Part shown: piece by piece, positions 1 through 20,899 of the stretch | Numbering within the stretch: the first letter of the stretch is position 1 | Layout: each line of letters starts with the position of its first letter | NCBI RefSeq assembly: GCF_002288925.2 | Contig: NW_022098000.1 | Coordinates: 15,384,889-15,448,888, forward strand | Reading direction: 5' to 3' | Source of the DNA: Delphinapterus leucas | Lineage: Eukaryota > Chordata > Mammalia > Artiodactyla > Monodontidae | DNA length: 64,000 bases | Notes under the pieces: model-generated | The model's input: the letters and a program-made list of their open reading frames with translations, nothing else | Database searches by the model: none | What the model was told of the DNA's origin: nothing | Made by a program: the position numbers and the translations under genes

Positions 1-150
1 AGCAACAGGCCCCGGACGTGCAGGTTCAGCGGCCATGGCTCACGGGCCCAGCCGCTCCGCGGCATGTGGGATTTTCCCGGACCGGGGCACGAACCTGTGT
101 CCCCTGCATCGGCAGGCGGACTCTCAACCACTGCGCCACCAGGGAAGCCC
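1..150 (-). mobile_element. CHR-type tRNA SINE, cut by window start
   Basis: Reverse complement of the young SINE seen at 26757. The tRNA-like 5' end (GGGCTTCCCTGGTGGCGCAG) reads on the minus strand and ends at 150. It lies in a CAPN11 intron. Confidence 0.85.
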
Positions 151-661
151 TCAGCTAATTTTTTAAAGCCCCCAAAGGAAATAGTTGTTATCAGTTTGTG
201 ATTCATTCTCCTCCTCCTCTTCCTCCTGCTTCTCTCTCTCTCTGTCTCTGTCTTTCTCTCGGTAGATACGCTCACATATGTATATGCACGTATACGTGTG
301 TGTATGTGCATGTGCGCATATGACATTGGGAGTTTCTGTCATGTAATTTTTGTAATCTGCTCTTCAAATTATTCAACATGTGGACAAATTCCTCATGTCA
401 TAAAAATATTTCTGAAAGTCACAAGAGTTTTTAAGACCTCAGAAGTCCTAAAAGTCCAGCCAAGGTCAAAAGGTGGGTGGGTCCCTCTGGAGGCCATGGC
501 AGAACCTGGAGGTGAGGCTGGGGGGAGGTTCAGGCCTTTCACTGCCTTTCTTTGGCGGCGGCGGCGGCGGAGGGGTGAGGGGTCCTCTGTTACTGGTGTG
601 TCACTGAACCTGACACCAGGAGGCGCTCGTGTAACAGAGTCTTCATGCAAGAAGGGAGGGG

Positions 662-706
662 GGATGTGCGCGCGCGCGCGCGCGTGCGCGCATGTATGTG
701 TGTCTG
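662..706. repeat. Alternating CG/TG purine-pyrimidine tract
   Basis: A run of (GC)n then (TG)n alternation in the CAPN11 intron, 70-110 bp before the exon at 775. Alternating GC of this length can adopt Z-DNA. Confidence 0.8.
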
Positions 707-753
707 AGCTCGGAAGGGGGCCTGGGGCATACAGATGCCCCACGCCCCGCTGA

Positions 754-9617
<8,864 letters not shown>

Positions 9618-11370
9618 TCACTGCGGGAGCCTGACTTCCTACCGCCATCGGCCCCGCCCCACCCCCCCACCACCCCGCCGCCGGGTTCTGGCCTGGGGGC
9701 CGGGGTGCTCCTTGTGGCGCTCAACTCTGCGGTCTCTGCTGATGGAACGGCCGAGATGCCGTGCTTATTCCCGCAGCAGGACCTCCAGGCCCACCCTCCC
9801 AGCGCAAAGTGTTTTTCCCCCACAGTCTCCCTCCCTCTCTGAGTACATTTCACTAAAGATTAAGTGACACTTCTGCGGTGTCCCCGGCTGGGGAGGCTGT
9901 CCACGTTTCCTACCCTACTCAACGCTGGCCGGTTTCATGGCTCCCCCTTCTCCCCCACCCCCAAGGGCATTATTATAATGAACAACACATGCCACTGGTT
10001 TCTGTGTCTCTTGTGTTTCTATGCCAGAAAAAGACTGGCAGGGGTGTAAGTCATTTCCTCAGTACCAAAGAGGGGACACCCAGGAGCTCTCAGTTGGGGT
10101 GATACCACCCCCTATCCAGGGAGCATTTGGAAATGTGTGGTTGTCACAGAAGCTAGAGGGCGCTGTTGTCATTTATGGGCAGCGGCTGGGATGCTAAAGG
10201 CATAAGAGTCCCTGTCTGCGAACTGTACACAGCGCGGTACCCAGAGCAGCATCCGAGGGGAGGGCTGAGCCGCAGGACCCAGAACCGCCCCTCCCATCTC
10301 CTTCCTCAAACTGGAGTCTCCAAAGGTGACACTGCTGGTCTAGCAAAAGTCAAAAATCCTGCACTGGCAGGAGTCAGCCAGTCACAGAAAGGAACTGACC
10401 CTCTTAGATGTGTGGCTGGGAGGGGTGGGGGACAGTGGCCGTGGGTGAGTTCATTCCTGCCTTAAAGGTGTTCAGATTCAAATCATTCTTACTGTTAAAA
10501 AAACTGCTGGCTGCCAGGCTATGGTCCTCACCGGAAGGGTGGAGGGATCCTTGGTTCACCAGTCCTTGACCTTAGAGTCTCTGCCTCAGATGCCCCCTGT
10601 CCCCAGCCCCCAGCCCCCAGCCTCCTGCTGCAGTGGGAAAACTGAGGCCACCAGCAGTGTCCCCCAGCTGCACTTCTCCTGTCCTTCCAGATCGCTCCGT
10701 GGCTTCCCCCTCTGGGGAACTGTGCCTGCGAGCTTTTCAGCCTCTTGCGTACAGACCGCCTCCAAATTCCCTTAGATTAGGGTCGAATAAATCTAAACCC
10801 CAAAAGAATTGGGATCCGTCCTGGGTCTGTGTACTTTCAGCTTCCCAGCATAGCTACCTTCGTTTCCTCCTGCAGTAAGGACTCAAAGACTTCCTTCTAT
10901 TTGCACTAAACACGCCCATTCCTCTTATGCTTGGGGGTGTGGGGGGGCTTCCAGCCTTCCTGGGTCTGGTGACTGATTCCCTGCACCAGCCCTGCCCCCT
11001 GCCTCCTCTGTGACAACTGCCCATCACTGTCACTCCATTGCCTCCCCCACCACCTCCCGAGGAATCATTTCCAGCCCTGCCACTCTCTTCTCCCATCCTC
11101 TCCCCTCTGCAGTCTTGTCTGAGAGAGAAGGTCACACTCTGTTAATGAGGGTCTTAAGACTGATTCCTCCACCCTAATTTTCTACCACCACCTTTTCTCC
11201 TCAGAGCAGCGAAGGAGCAAAGGTCCCTGGGTGGGTCAGGGATCCTTTGGGAGAGGCCAGAAAACTAGCAGGTCCTTTGAGTTTTGAGAGAACCCGGCAG
11301 TGCCCAGTTGGTTCTGGGGAGCCCAGCAAGATGCTGACCACACCCCATCCTTGTACCTTGCCCTAGCGGA
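9618..11370. other. CAPN11: CAPN11 3' flank, no gene seen
   Basis: Starts with the CAPN11 3' UTR, whose end is unclear: no AATAAA occurs before 10786. A CTCF-like motif lies at 10149-10165. I see no repeat that I can name and no conserved ORF. Confidence 0.5.
10149..10165 (+). promoter_or_regulatory. CTCF-like motif, forward
   Basis: The core TAGAGGGCGCTG matches the YAG-RKG-GCR-S part of the CTCF motif. The left half is weaker. Confidence 0.4.
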
Positions 11371-11374
11371 AGAT

Positions 11375-11665
11375 GCTGCCAACTTCTGGCTGGATGGCCT
11401 TGGGCAAATTATTTTATTTCTCTAACAGAGTTTCCTTTTTCTCATCTGTCAGTTGGGGGTGACAGGGAGTTCACTGGTGGCCTAGAGGTTAGGATCCTGG
11501 GCTTTCACTACCATGGCCCAGGTTCAAGCCCTGGCCGGGGAACTGAGATATCCCACAAGCCGTGTGGCTCGGCCAAAAAAAAAATGGGGGTGACAGTGCC
11601 TGTCTCAGAGGGCTGCTGTATGGACGACTGAGGTTATGAGGGTGAAGTACTGTGCTTCCCACAGA
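11375..11665 (+). repeat. MIR split by a SINE
   Basis: GGATGGCCTTGGGCAAATTATTT and CTCATCTGTCAGTTGGGGG are MIR core; the element resumes after the SINE with CTCAGAGGGCTGCTGT. Confidence 0.65.
11466..11584 (+). mobile_element. tRNA SINE nested in MIR
   Basis: Head GGAGTTCACTGGTGGCC, B box GGTTCAAGCC and an A tail. Target duplication GGGGGTGACAG on both sides. Confidence 0.85.
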
Positions 11666-12233
11666 TGGTAAACTCATTACTGTTACATAAAAATTGGGTT
11701 CCCCTCTTGTTGGATGTCGAGCCAGAAGACACAACCAAGCCAAAGAGCAGGAGAAGGGAGGATTGATTACTTGCAGCAAGTAAGGAGGACATTGGAGATC
11801 TTTCCCAAAGCAGTGTCTCCCCAACAGCCAAACTGGGGACGTTCTAAACTAAGGGTACATGCATATTCATGACGGCGCTTGAGCAGAGGAGAATTCAGCA
11901 TGGAATTTGGGCAAAAGTCAACAGAGGCCAAGCTTCAGTTGACTGAAGTCACAAGGGCCGGAAAAGGTCAACATCACCATCTCTTAGGTTCCAGTCGAGC
12001 TGGTGGTTGAGTGCTTCAGGCTAATCTCTACCGCTGAACCAGAACTGGGAGTCTTTACAACTGATTTATTATCTCTGCCATTCTTACTTCTCTTGCCTAA
12101 GTCATTCCGTTCTTCTGTTCCCTCACGATCATTATTACTGAGACCTGTTCAAGGTCAAGCACTGTGGCCAGGCTTAGATCACAAAACAGTTTAGGCTTAA
12201 ATGGCTTCTCTGACGTCAAAAAACTATATCTGG

Positions 12234-12455
12234 GGACTTCCCTGGTGGTCCGGTGGGTAAGACTCCGCACTTGCAGGGGCCTGGGTTCGATCCCTGGTCG
12301 GTGAACTAGATCCTGCATGCATGCCGCAACTGGGAGTCTGCATGCCGCAACTAAGAAGTCTGCACGCTGCAACTAAAAGGTCCCGCGTGCCAAAATAAGA
12401 TCCTGCGCAGCCAAAATAAATAAATAAATGAATAAAAATAAAATCTTAAAAAAAA
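12234..12455 (+). mobile_element. tRNA SINE, longer form
   Basis: Head GGACTTCCCTGGTGGTCCGG and repeated GCCGCAACT motifs before an A-rich tail. Target duplication ACTATATCTGG on both sides. Confidence 0.88.
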
Positions 12456-12469
12456 TACTATATCTGGAT

Positions 12470-13250
12470 CCCCCTACCCTTTCTGCTTATACCGTCACCA
12501 CACTTAGCAGAGCCCCATATATAGTTTGTGCTCTGAACAACTAAAAGGGGCATCATTCACCCAGATTATTATGTGAGGGGCATCCCCAGAATTTTAGCAC
12601 ATGACTGCCCTGTATTGGAAAAGTGAGATGAACTAGCATACATTTAATAAACATATCTAATTCATGCATGCATCAAACATGCCTACATCACATTCCTCCA
12701 CATCCAAACTCTAAAACAAAGGTTCCCCCCAGCTACAGCCAGGCCTGGCTGCTCCCTCCTCCTGCCTGTCAAGTCTGCTCTCTGCACACACACCCTCACC
12801 AGCCCCTTCTGACTCAATCTCGTTCAACTTCACTTGCCTCCTTCCCCAGCCTAATGCTTGGGAGACCTTTCCCATGACGTCTTTGCCATCTCCCAGTGTT
12901 GTGTAACCACATTTTCTGCTCTTCTCTTCTGGTCCTCAGCATGCGGCACTTCCTCTGTTCACAGAGGTGGGGTTTTGCTGGGGAAGGGCACTAGACCATG
13001 CTGCCTGCACCCTGCACAACACAAGCTGGGTGCCCTTGACTGAGGTCACATGGTAATCTAGAGTTCACCTCTGGATGACTCACTACCACTCTGCACAGCA
13101 GCTGCCCCCGTTTCCTTTAGACCCCTGTCTACACCCTCCAACTGCACTGCAAAGATGAGGCCACATCAGGGAACAGAGGTCCCTTAGAATAGATAGCTCC
13201 AGAGCTTCGTCCTCTGGTCTCTGAGAAAGTGGGGTCAAAATGTGCTAGAA
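12470..13250. other. Intergenic, no gene or nameable repeat
   Basis: Mixed C-rich unique sequence. The ORFs are short and lack compositional or motif support. Confidence 0.4.
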
Positions 13251-13392
13251 ATCTTGCCATTTGCAACAAGATGGATGGACCCTGAGGGCACTATGCCAAA
13301 TGAAATAACTCAGACAGAGAAAGACAAACACTCTATGATCTCACAAGTGGAATCTAAAAAAATTTTTTTAATAATTTAAAAACAACTCATAG

Positions 13393-13741
13393 GACTTCCC
13401 TGGTGGCCCAGTGGTTAAGAATCCGCCTGCCAATGCAGGGGACATGGGTTCGAGCCCTGGTCCGGGAAGCTCCCACATGCCAAGGAGCAACTAAGCCCGT
13501 GCGCCACAACTACTGAGCCTGCGCTCTAGAGCCTGCGAGCTACAACTACTGAGCCCACGTGCCAGAACTACTGAAACCCACGCGCCTAGAGCCCGTGCTC
13601 TGCAACAAGACGAGCCACCGCAATGAGAAGCCCTTGCACCACAAATGAAGAGTAGCCCCCGCTCGCCACAACTAGAGAAAGCCCGCGTGCAGCAACGAAG
13701 ACCCAACGCAGCCAAAAATAATTAATTAATTAATTAATTTA
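13393..13741 (+). mobile_element. Full-length long-form tRNA SINE
   Basis: Head GGACTTCCCTGGTGGCCCAG, through GCAACGAAGACCCAACGCAG, to an ATTAATTAAT tail. Target duplication AAAAACAACTCATAG flanks it. It is the most complete long-form copy in the window. Confidence 0.92.
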
Positions 13742-13857
13742 AAAAAACAACTCATAGATACAGAGGACAGATTGGTGGTTGCCAGAGGTGGTGGTGAGGG
13801 CTGAGTGGAATATGTGAAAGTGGTCAAAAGGAACAAACTTCCAGTGATAAGTCATGG

Positions 13858-13962
13858 GGGGAATTCCCTCGCAGTCCAGTGGTTAGAATTTCGCGCTTCC
13901 ACTGCCGTGGAACTAAAATCCCACAAGCTGCATGGTGTGGCCAAAAACAACAACAAAAAAAG
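13858..13962 (+). mobile_element. tRNA SINE
   Basis: Short SINE with head GGGAATTCCCTCGCAGTCCA and an A-rich tail; imperfect target duplication around GTCATGGGG / GTCATAGGG. Confidence 0.82.
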
Positions 13963-14170
13963 AGGTCATAGGGATGTAATGTATGGCACAGTGACTATAG
14001 TTAATAATACTGTTTTGCATATTTGAAAGTTGCTAAGGCTGTAGATCTTAAAAGTTCTCATCACAAGAAAAATGAGAAGGAAATGTCTGAATCTAGGACT
14101 GGGGCAAGAAATATACGGGATGAACCTGGAGCATCTTGTAGTGCCAGAAAGTACGGAAATGCTAAAAAAA

Positions 14171-14280
14171 AAGTAGTAAAAACAAAAAGCACGATGAGAG
14201 TATGTCAAAGGTGGAGTGTAATTCAAAGTAGCAAAAACAAAAAGCACAATGAGAGTATGTCAAAGGTGGAGTGTAATTCC
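14171..14280 (+). repeat. 55-bp direct tandem duplication
   Basis: Two near-identical copies of a 55-bp unit containing AAAAACAAAAAGCAC and GGTGGAGTGTAATTC. No ORF function seen. Confidence 0.85.
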
Positions 14281-14375
14281 CCTTCCCTTAAGTGTGGGTA
14301 GCACATAGTGACTTCCTTCCAAAGAGGACAGTGTGGAAATCGAGAGAAAAGAGTAGCTTCAAGACAGAGAAACCT

Positions 14376-14501
14376 GGGAATTGCCTGGTGGTCCAGTGCT
14401 TAGGACTCCACAAGCAGTGAAAGCTGAGGGACCGAGTCCAATCCCTGGTCAGGGAACTAAGGTCCTACAAGCTGTGCGGTATGGCCAAAAAAAGAAAAAG
14501 T
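14376..14501 (+). mobile_element. tRNA SINE
   Basis: Head GGAATTGCCTGGTGGTCCAG and an A-rich tail. Target duplication AGAGAAACCTG on both sides. Confidence 0.85.
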
Positions 14502-15064
14502 AGAGAAACCTGACAAACACGACTTCAGGCAGGTGATCAAGGTTAACACAAGAGAGATAAACCATGTGGATAGAATACACCCTTGGTATGATGTGATGAG
14601 AATGGCATTTTACATCTGTGGTTTCCTTCCCCAAAACCCCAAACTCCAGTCTAATCATAAGAAAAACATCAGACAAATCCCACTTGAGGGACATTATACA
14701 AAACTCCTGACCAATACGCCTCAAAACTGTCAAGGTCATCAAAAACAAGGGAAGTCTGAGAAACTCTCACAGCCAAGAGGAGCCTAAGGAGGTAAGACAA
14801 CTAAGTGTAATACGGTGTTCTGGATGGGATCCTGGAACAGAAAAAGGGACATTAGGTAAAAACTAAGGAAATCTCAATAAGCATGGGTTTTAGGTAATAT
14901 TATTGTATCCATATTGGTTCCTTAATTGTAACAAATATACTGTACTAAGATATGATATTAATTACAGGGGAAATTGGGTGTGGATATACAGAAACTCTCT
15001 GGGCTATCTTCACAATTTTCTGTAAATTTAAAACTATTTGAAAATAGTTTATTTTAAAAAGTAA

Positions 15065-15425
15065 TTAAAAGCAACCCAAGTGCCAATCAGTAAATGAATG
15101 GATAAAGAAGATGTGATTTATATATATATATGTGTGTGTGTGTGTATATATATATATGTGTGTGTGTGTATGTGTATACACACACACACACACACAGTGG
15201 AATATTACTCAGTCACAAAAAAAGAATGAAATCTGGCCATTTGCGACAACATGGATGAACTTAGAGGGTATTATGCTAAGTGCAACAAGTCACACAGAGA
15301 AAGACAAATACTGCATGAGTTCACTTATACATGGAATCTAAACAATAAAACAAATGAACAAGCATAACAAAACAGAAACAGATGTATAGATACAGAGGAC
15401 AAACAGGTGGTTGCTAGAGGGTAGA
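15065..15425 (+). mobile_element. L1 3' fragment with internal (TG)n/(CA)n
   Basis: CAACCCAAGTGCCAATCAG.., GTGGAATATTACTCAGTCAC and CATTTGCGACAACATGGATG are L1 ORF2 end. A TATATG/TG/AC microsatellite at 15120-15198 replaces part of it. Confidence 0.8.
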
Positions 15426-15489
15426 AAGGTGATATACATACCTTGGAGATATTTTTCTATTAGTATACAGAGAGCAGAGTACCCCACTG

Positions 15490-16050
15490 CAGCGAAGTCT
15501 TGACATTTATTTATCAGCTCTTTATTGAGTTGTTTCCAATCTTTTACTACTATAAGCAATGCTAGAGTGAATAGCACTGCACATATGTCATCTCATATAG
15601 TGGAAATATTTCTATAGGATAAATTTCTGAGAGTGGGATATTGAGCTAAAGAGTATATACATCAGTAATTCAGATACATATTAAATTCCCCTCCATAAAG
15701 GTAATCCCAATTTACGCTCCCACTAGCAATATAAGAGTGTCTATTTCCCCATCAAGGCAGTGTGTCGTCAAACTTTTGCATATTTATAATGTGATAGAAG
15801 AAAAATGGTTTCTGACTGTCCTTGTAATTTGCATTTCTTTTTTTGCATTTGAAGCTGAGCAAATATTCATGTTTTCATTTCATTTTCTGTGAGCGCTTCA
15901 TATTCTTTGCTCATTTTTATACTGGGCTTTTGTGTTTTTTCCTTATAAAATTCTAGGAGCTATTTATATTTTAGGAAGATTTGACCTTTTTCTGCATAGG
16001 GGCTGCAAATATTTTCCTTTGTCATCTGTGTTTCCACTAGGTTTTTAATG
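15490..16050 (-). mobile_element. Old L1 fragment
   Basis: TTTATTGAGTTGTTTCCAATC, GAGTGGGATATTGAGCTAAAG and GTAATTTGCATTTCTTTTTTTG follow the order of an old L1 read in reverse. Diverged. Confidence 0.6.
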
Positions 16051-16059
16051 CTTTCCCAT

Positions 16060-17420
16060 AGACTCTGCCCTTCGCCCCAGCAGAACCTCCCTCTCCAGGC
16101 CACCTGCCCCCTCTCACAGCCACATCCCAAAGCCCCTTTAGTTCCTCACTCTTCCAGGTGACATCTGACCTTTTGGTGACATCTGACTCTATACTGAAGA
16201 CTCCTCTTGTGCGTAAATAACATTTATTCTGTCCTTTATCGACTTTAGGGGTTACACATTCTCAGTAGAATGTAGAAAACACAGAAAAGCACACAGAAGA
16301 AAAGCAAAACACCTTATATTCCATCCCTTAGGATAACCACTTCCTGTTTATCAATGCCTATGCATGTTTTTAATTGCGTATATGTTTATTTATTTACAAA
16401 ATAAATTTCTTACATTTACCCAGTTCCTTTGGGAGTGTATAACCACACTTTCCTCCCGCTTGGATATCTCCTTGTTCCTATTCTGTCTCCACAAGGAGGT
16501 AAGCTCGAGGAGCTGACGTGGGGGGAACTTTTCCCTCCTGCCCATCCCCACAGCAGCCTCACTCTCTCTCCTGGACCCCTGGCCACGTTTCTCCTGCCCC
16601 ATCCCCCACCCCCTCCAAGCTTAACCACTGCCCTCACTCCTGCCAGAGACGTCAAATTCCTGGTCTCATCGGGTCTTCAGACCCACCTTGGTGGAAACCT
16701 CGGATCATCAACCCATCACCCCAAAAGATGCTAGTTTCCCTCCTTCTGCTGGTGAAACCAGCCAAGAGGAACGTCCAAGACTCCCCCAAGCATTGTTTCC
16801 GGCCCACGTCTTGTCTCGTGCACCAAACATTTCCCGAATTCGCCGTGCTCTGTTTGGTCTCCTGTCTTTACTCATGCTCTTCCTCGCCGTCCCCTTCCTG
16901 CAGCAGGTCTCCCCACGACCTGTTCGTCACATTCTGCCCATCCTCTGCCCCAGCGCAGCCCCGCCTTCCCTTCCCTCCTGAGTCTCCCCCTGCAGTCCTC
17001 CCCCTTCCCTGGCTCTGTGTTCCAGGAGCCCTCCTCTGAGAAGCTGCACGCACACACCCAGGCCACTTGCTGGCCGGGTGCCCCGGACTCCCAAGGTGCC
17101 AGCCACTTCCCCTGGCAGACCATTTATCTCTATTGTCATTTCCTGTTTATTCCTACTGACCATACACTGGGGGCAGGACTGTCATTTTCATTGACGCATT
17201 TTGAATGCCTGCACGTATGAACATTAAGTAAGTTTGTTGACCAAGGAAAGGAATGGCTCTCCCAGCTAATGTGACCGCTCCCACATTGAACCTTCAAAGC
17301 TCTCCATCCAGGATGCCTCCTGGAGGGCCAACGTGGCCCAGCTGGAATTGGCATCCTCTTAGGTCTGATGTGCAAACTCCTCCATCTCGACTGACAGTCT
17401 TCCTATCACCCTTTTCTGAT
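16060..17420. other. Intergenic, no gene seen
   Basis: C-rich unique sequence with overlapping short ORFs in several frames and no recognisable domain. A diverged old repeat piece may lie at about 16200-16420. Confidence 0.4.
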
Positions 17421-17429
17421 TGTCACCGA

Positions 17430-17800
17430 GGCCATCTCTGAACCTCAGTTTACTCATCTGTCTAGAGAAGAGAACACTCGGGAAAACTGTGAGGACCAAG
17501 TGAATGACATACTTTGTAAATGGCAATGTGAGGAATGAATACGAGGTGTGGGTACATCATAAAAAAGAGTGCTACCATTCATTCAGCATGTTTTCTATAC
17601 CAGGCACTGTTCTAACATCTAACTATTAATGCCTTTCATGCAAACAAATTAGCTCCCCTTTCATGGAGAAGTATACTGAGGTACAGAGCAGTTAATGACT
17701 TATTTGCCTAGGATTCCACACTGGCAGTAGAGGAGCTGGGATTTGAATCCAGACCACATAGCTCCACTTGCTTAACCACCACCCTATATTGTCTGTCTAT
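17430..17800. repeat. Two MIR-type pieces
   Basis: Forward MIR core at 17430-17540 (CCTCAGTTTACTCATCTGTC) and a reverse MIR at 17560-17800 (CCAGGCACTGTTCTAACA.., GAGCTGGGATTTGAATCCAG). Confidence 0.65.
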
Positions 17801-18007
17801 TAAATAATAGTATCATTTGGTCTGACAGCTGCCCTATTCAATTCATTAATTAATTGGGTTTTGTGACCCAATCATACAACCTCGTTCTCCCAGCATGATT
17901 CTAACTCCAATGGTAAATCTGTAGGTAGATTTTTGTGTAGATAACCACTTATCTCCCAAGGATGGAGACATGTTCAAAATGTAGCTCTTTAAAAAGCACC
18001 ATGCTTA

Positions 18008-18117
18008 GGGGCTTCTCTGGCAGTGGTTAAGACTCTGTACTTCCACTGCAAGGGGCGTGGGTTAGATCCCTGGCCGGGGAACTCCCACATGTTCCACGGT
18101 GCGGCCAAAAAAAAAAG
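18008..18117 (+). mobile_element. tRNA SINE, slightly deleted
   Basis: GGGGCTTCTCTGGCAGTGG shows a small deletion in the tRNA head; the rest and the A tail are intact. Confidence 0.82.
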
Positions 18118-18119
18118 AA

Positions 18120-19020
18120 TCATGCCCATATTTTTTGTTCTTTGACATTTGTATTATCAGATTCAAATAGAATAAATACTCGTCAGCTGAATTAAACACA
18201 GAGAAGTTTAAAGGCATCTGTTTTGTCATACTTGACATGGACTTACCTTCAGTGGTACTGACAGATATATATCCCCAATCCCAGCATTCCAGGCCCTCCA
18301 AGCATTCTGAGGATGAGGTTTCCATTCCCTTCCCTTGTTTTCAGAATCTCCTCACCAAGAGAGAGATGGGGATGAAGAAGGGGAGGGAAGAGGCCACCCT
18401 GGGTACAGGAGAAGAGAGACAGAGTTTTGGTGGATCCTTCTGTGTCTGTGGCTCAGGGGACAGGCTCTGCTCCCCTGGACTGCCTGGGGGGGGCGGGCAT
18501 AGCAAGGTCACATCCATGTACGTAGTTTCCCTGGCCCTCCTCCTTTGCCTGTCCTGTTCCCCCTCCCCTGATGCCAGCCTCATCCTTGACACAAAGCACT
18601 ATGGGAGCCAGAGAAAGGAGAGGGGGCAGAAAGAGCCCAGCGCTGGATACCCAAGGAGAGACTGAGGACAGAAAAGAGGATGCCCGCCCCCAGGGGACAG
18701 CTAGAAGCAAGAGGCCTACCTCCTGGCACCATGTCCCCTAACTGCCAGGACGCACAGCCTTTACTTCTGGGGGGCCAGAAACTTGTGGGAGGTTGGGAGG
18801 GAAAGAGAGGGCAAAAGATGGAAGAGACTTAGAGAGGTCCAGAGAAAAAGGGTAGAGGTGAAGGGGACCAATGTATGTTCCATTATTAAATGATAGATAT
18901 GGAGAATAAAAAAAGATGCAGAGGACAGCAATTCTGTAGTGTAACAGAATTCATCCATGTACTCACCACCAAGATTAGACAGTGTTAACATTTTCCCACA
19001 TTTCCTTTAGCTTTCTTCAT
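18120..19020. other. Intergenic, no gene seen
   Basis: Unique sequence between SINEs. The longest ORF (about 140 codons near 18237) has no recognisable feature. Confidence 0.4.
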
Positions 19021-19027
19021 TTTTAAA

Positions 19028-19160
19028 TTTTTGTTTGTTTATTTATTTATTGGCCGCACTGTGCAGCATGCAGGCTCTTAGTTTCCTGACCCGGGATCGA
19101 ACCCATGCCCCCTGCAGTGGAAGCGAAGAGTCTCAACCACTGGACCGCCACGGAAGTCCC
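19028..19160 (-). mobile_element. tRNA SINE
   Basis: Reverse copy, with its T-rich tail side at 19028 and the head ending GGAAGTCCC at 19160. Confidence 0.85.
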
Positions 19161-19184
19161 TAGTTTTCTTCTTTTTTTTTTTTA

Positions 19185-20880
19185 AAGGGATAATACATTA
19201 GAGACACTGCTATAATCCCCTCCCCACACCTATCATTTCCTGTCCCTTCTCCCTTAGAGGGAGCTATTCCTCTGGAGTCCTGTCTCTCCCATCTATGTTT
19301 TTACTTTTACTACATGGGCATACGTAGGTATGTACCCACAAGAATATATCCTATTGCTCATGTGTCCTGCATTTTTACATACCTGGTATGATTTGACCTA
19401 TATTCTTTTGCCACTTGGTTTTACCTTAACATCACATTTTTTTTTAAGATCACATTTTTGAAACATATCCCTGTTGATACATGAGTTAGTGCATTCATTT
19501 TATCTGCTGTATAGTACTCCACTTTGATTACGTTTGCATTTCTGTTCTCCTGTAGGTAGGCATTGAAGTTGTTTCCAGTTTTTGTTGTTGTTATTACAAA
19601 AACCATGAAGGGACATCCTCATACGTGTCTCCCTGTGCACATCTGTGAGAATTCCACTAGAGTCACACCTAGAAGTAGAATTGCCGAGTTCCAAAGGAAA
19701 TGTGTGTTTCCAGCTTTACCAGATATTGCCAAATTGCCCTCTAAAACAATTGCGTCCAATACTCCATGAATTTCTTCTTCTGAGGGGTGTGAAATGAGAG
19801 CTCTTTCTGGATATATTTGCACTTTCCCATGAGCTAATGTGGATAAGTAGCTTTTCACATTTATGGACCACTCATGTTTCCTCTTCAGGAAATGACCTGC
19901 CCATATCTTCCATTCACTTTCCTGTGGGGTGTGTGTGTGTGTCCTTTTCTTACTGATTATAAAAGTACTTTATTTATGATTGATACTAAATCTTTTTCAG
20001 TTATGTGGATTGCAAATCTCTTCTCCCAGTCTGTGGGGGACTGTCTTTCACTCTGTGGTGTCTTTTGTTATTTAAAAGTTTTTAATTATTACTGAAGCTG
20101 GGTGATTGACACATGGGGGTTCATTATACTCTTATCTCTATTTTTGTATAATTTTGAAAATTACCCTAACAAAAAGATTTGTAAAAATCTATAGAACAAA
20201 TAATTCTCTATCATCCCAAATTCCTAAAGGTCATGTCCTATATTTCATAGTTTTACTTTCCACATTCAGGTCTCAAATGCCACTGGAATTTATTTTTGTA
20301 GTTGGTGTGCCAGAGGATCAAATATTATCTTTCCCTCATAGATGGCCAACTGTCCCAGTTCTATTTCTGATCCCGTATGTCCCTTCTCCTCTGACCAGAA
20401 ATTTCTCCTCTGACCAGAAATTTCTCCTCTGCACCATATATCCTTAGGGCTGTTTCTATGCTCTCTATTCTGTTCCTTAGGCACTGTGTCGATTCTTACA
20501 TTTTGCCACAGTTTTAATTCCCATATTATCAGATTGGCCAGAGTAGTATCTCTCAGGCCAAATTGGTATCCTTTCTTTTTTTCCCTTCTTCAGATCACGT
20601 GGCTCTTCTTGGCCCTTTTTTTTCCCATACAAATTTTATGATCAGCTTACCCAATTCCAGAAAGGAAAAACACAACACTGTTGGGTTAGTTGGAATCGTG
20701 TTGAATTTCCAGATTCATCTGGGGGAGAACCAACATCTTTTTAACCCAATACCTTCCTGACCATTACCTTGGCACGTCCATGTACGAGGTCTTCTTTTTT
20801 GGTCCCTATGTAAGAATTTGTATCTGTTTTCTCCATGAGGGTCTTGCTCAGTCTTTGTTAGATTTGTTCCTGGGGCCTGG
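19185..20880 (-). mobile_element. Long old L1 remnant
   Basis: A reverse L1 with many indels: CACTAGAGTCACACCTAGAAG, CAAATTGCCCTCTAAAACAA, TTTTATGATCAGCTTACCC and TTTGTTAGATTTGTTCCTGG appear in the expected order. A 19-bp tandem (CTCTGACCAGAAATTTCTC) lies at about 20385-20430. Confidence 0.65.
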
Positions 20881-20899
20881 GGGGTTTACTGCTTTCCCC

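Larger units (their letters stand above)
13255..14085 (+). mobile_element. L1 3' end split by two SINEs
   Basis: GCCATTTGCAACAAGATGGA.., CTATGATCTCACAAGTGGAATC and GATTGGTGGTTGCCAGAGG follow the order of ORF2 end and 3' UTR. SINEs interrupt it at 13393 and 13858. Confidence 0.8.

Noticed and set aside
13393..13741. Short period-like GCCACAACTACTGAGCC motifs as a CRISPR-like array
   Set aside because: These are internal degenerate repeats of the long-form SINE in a mammalian genome.
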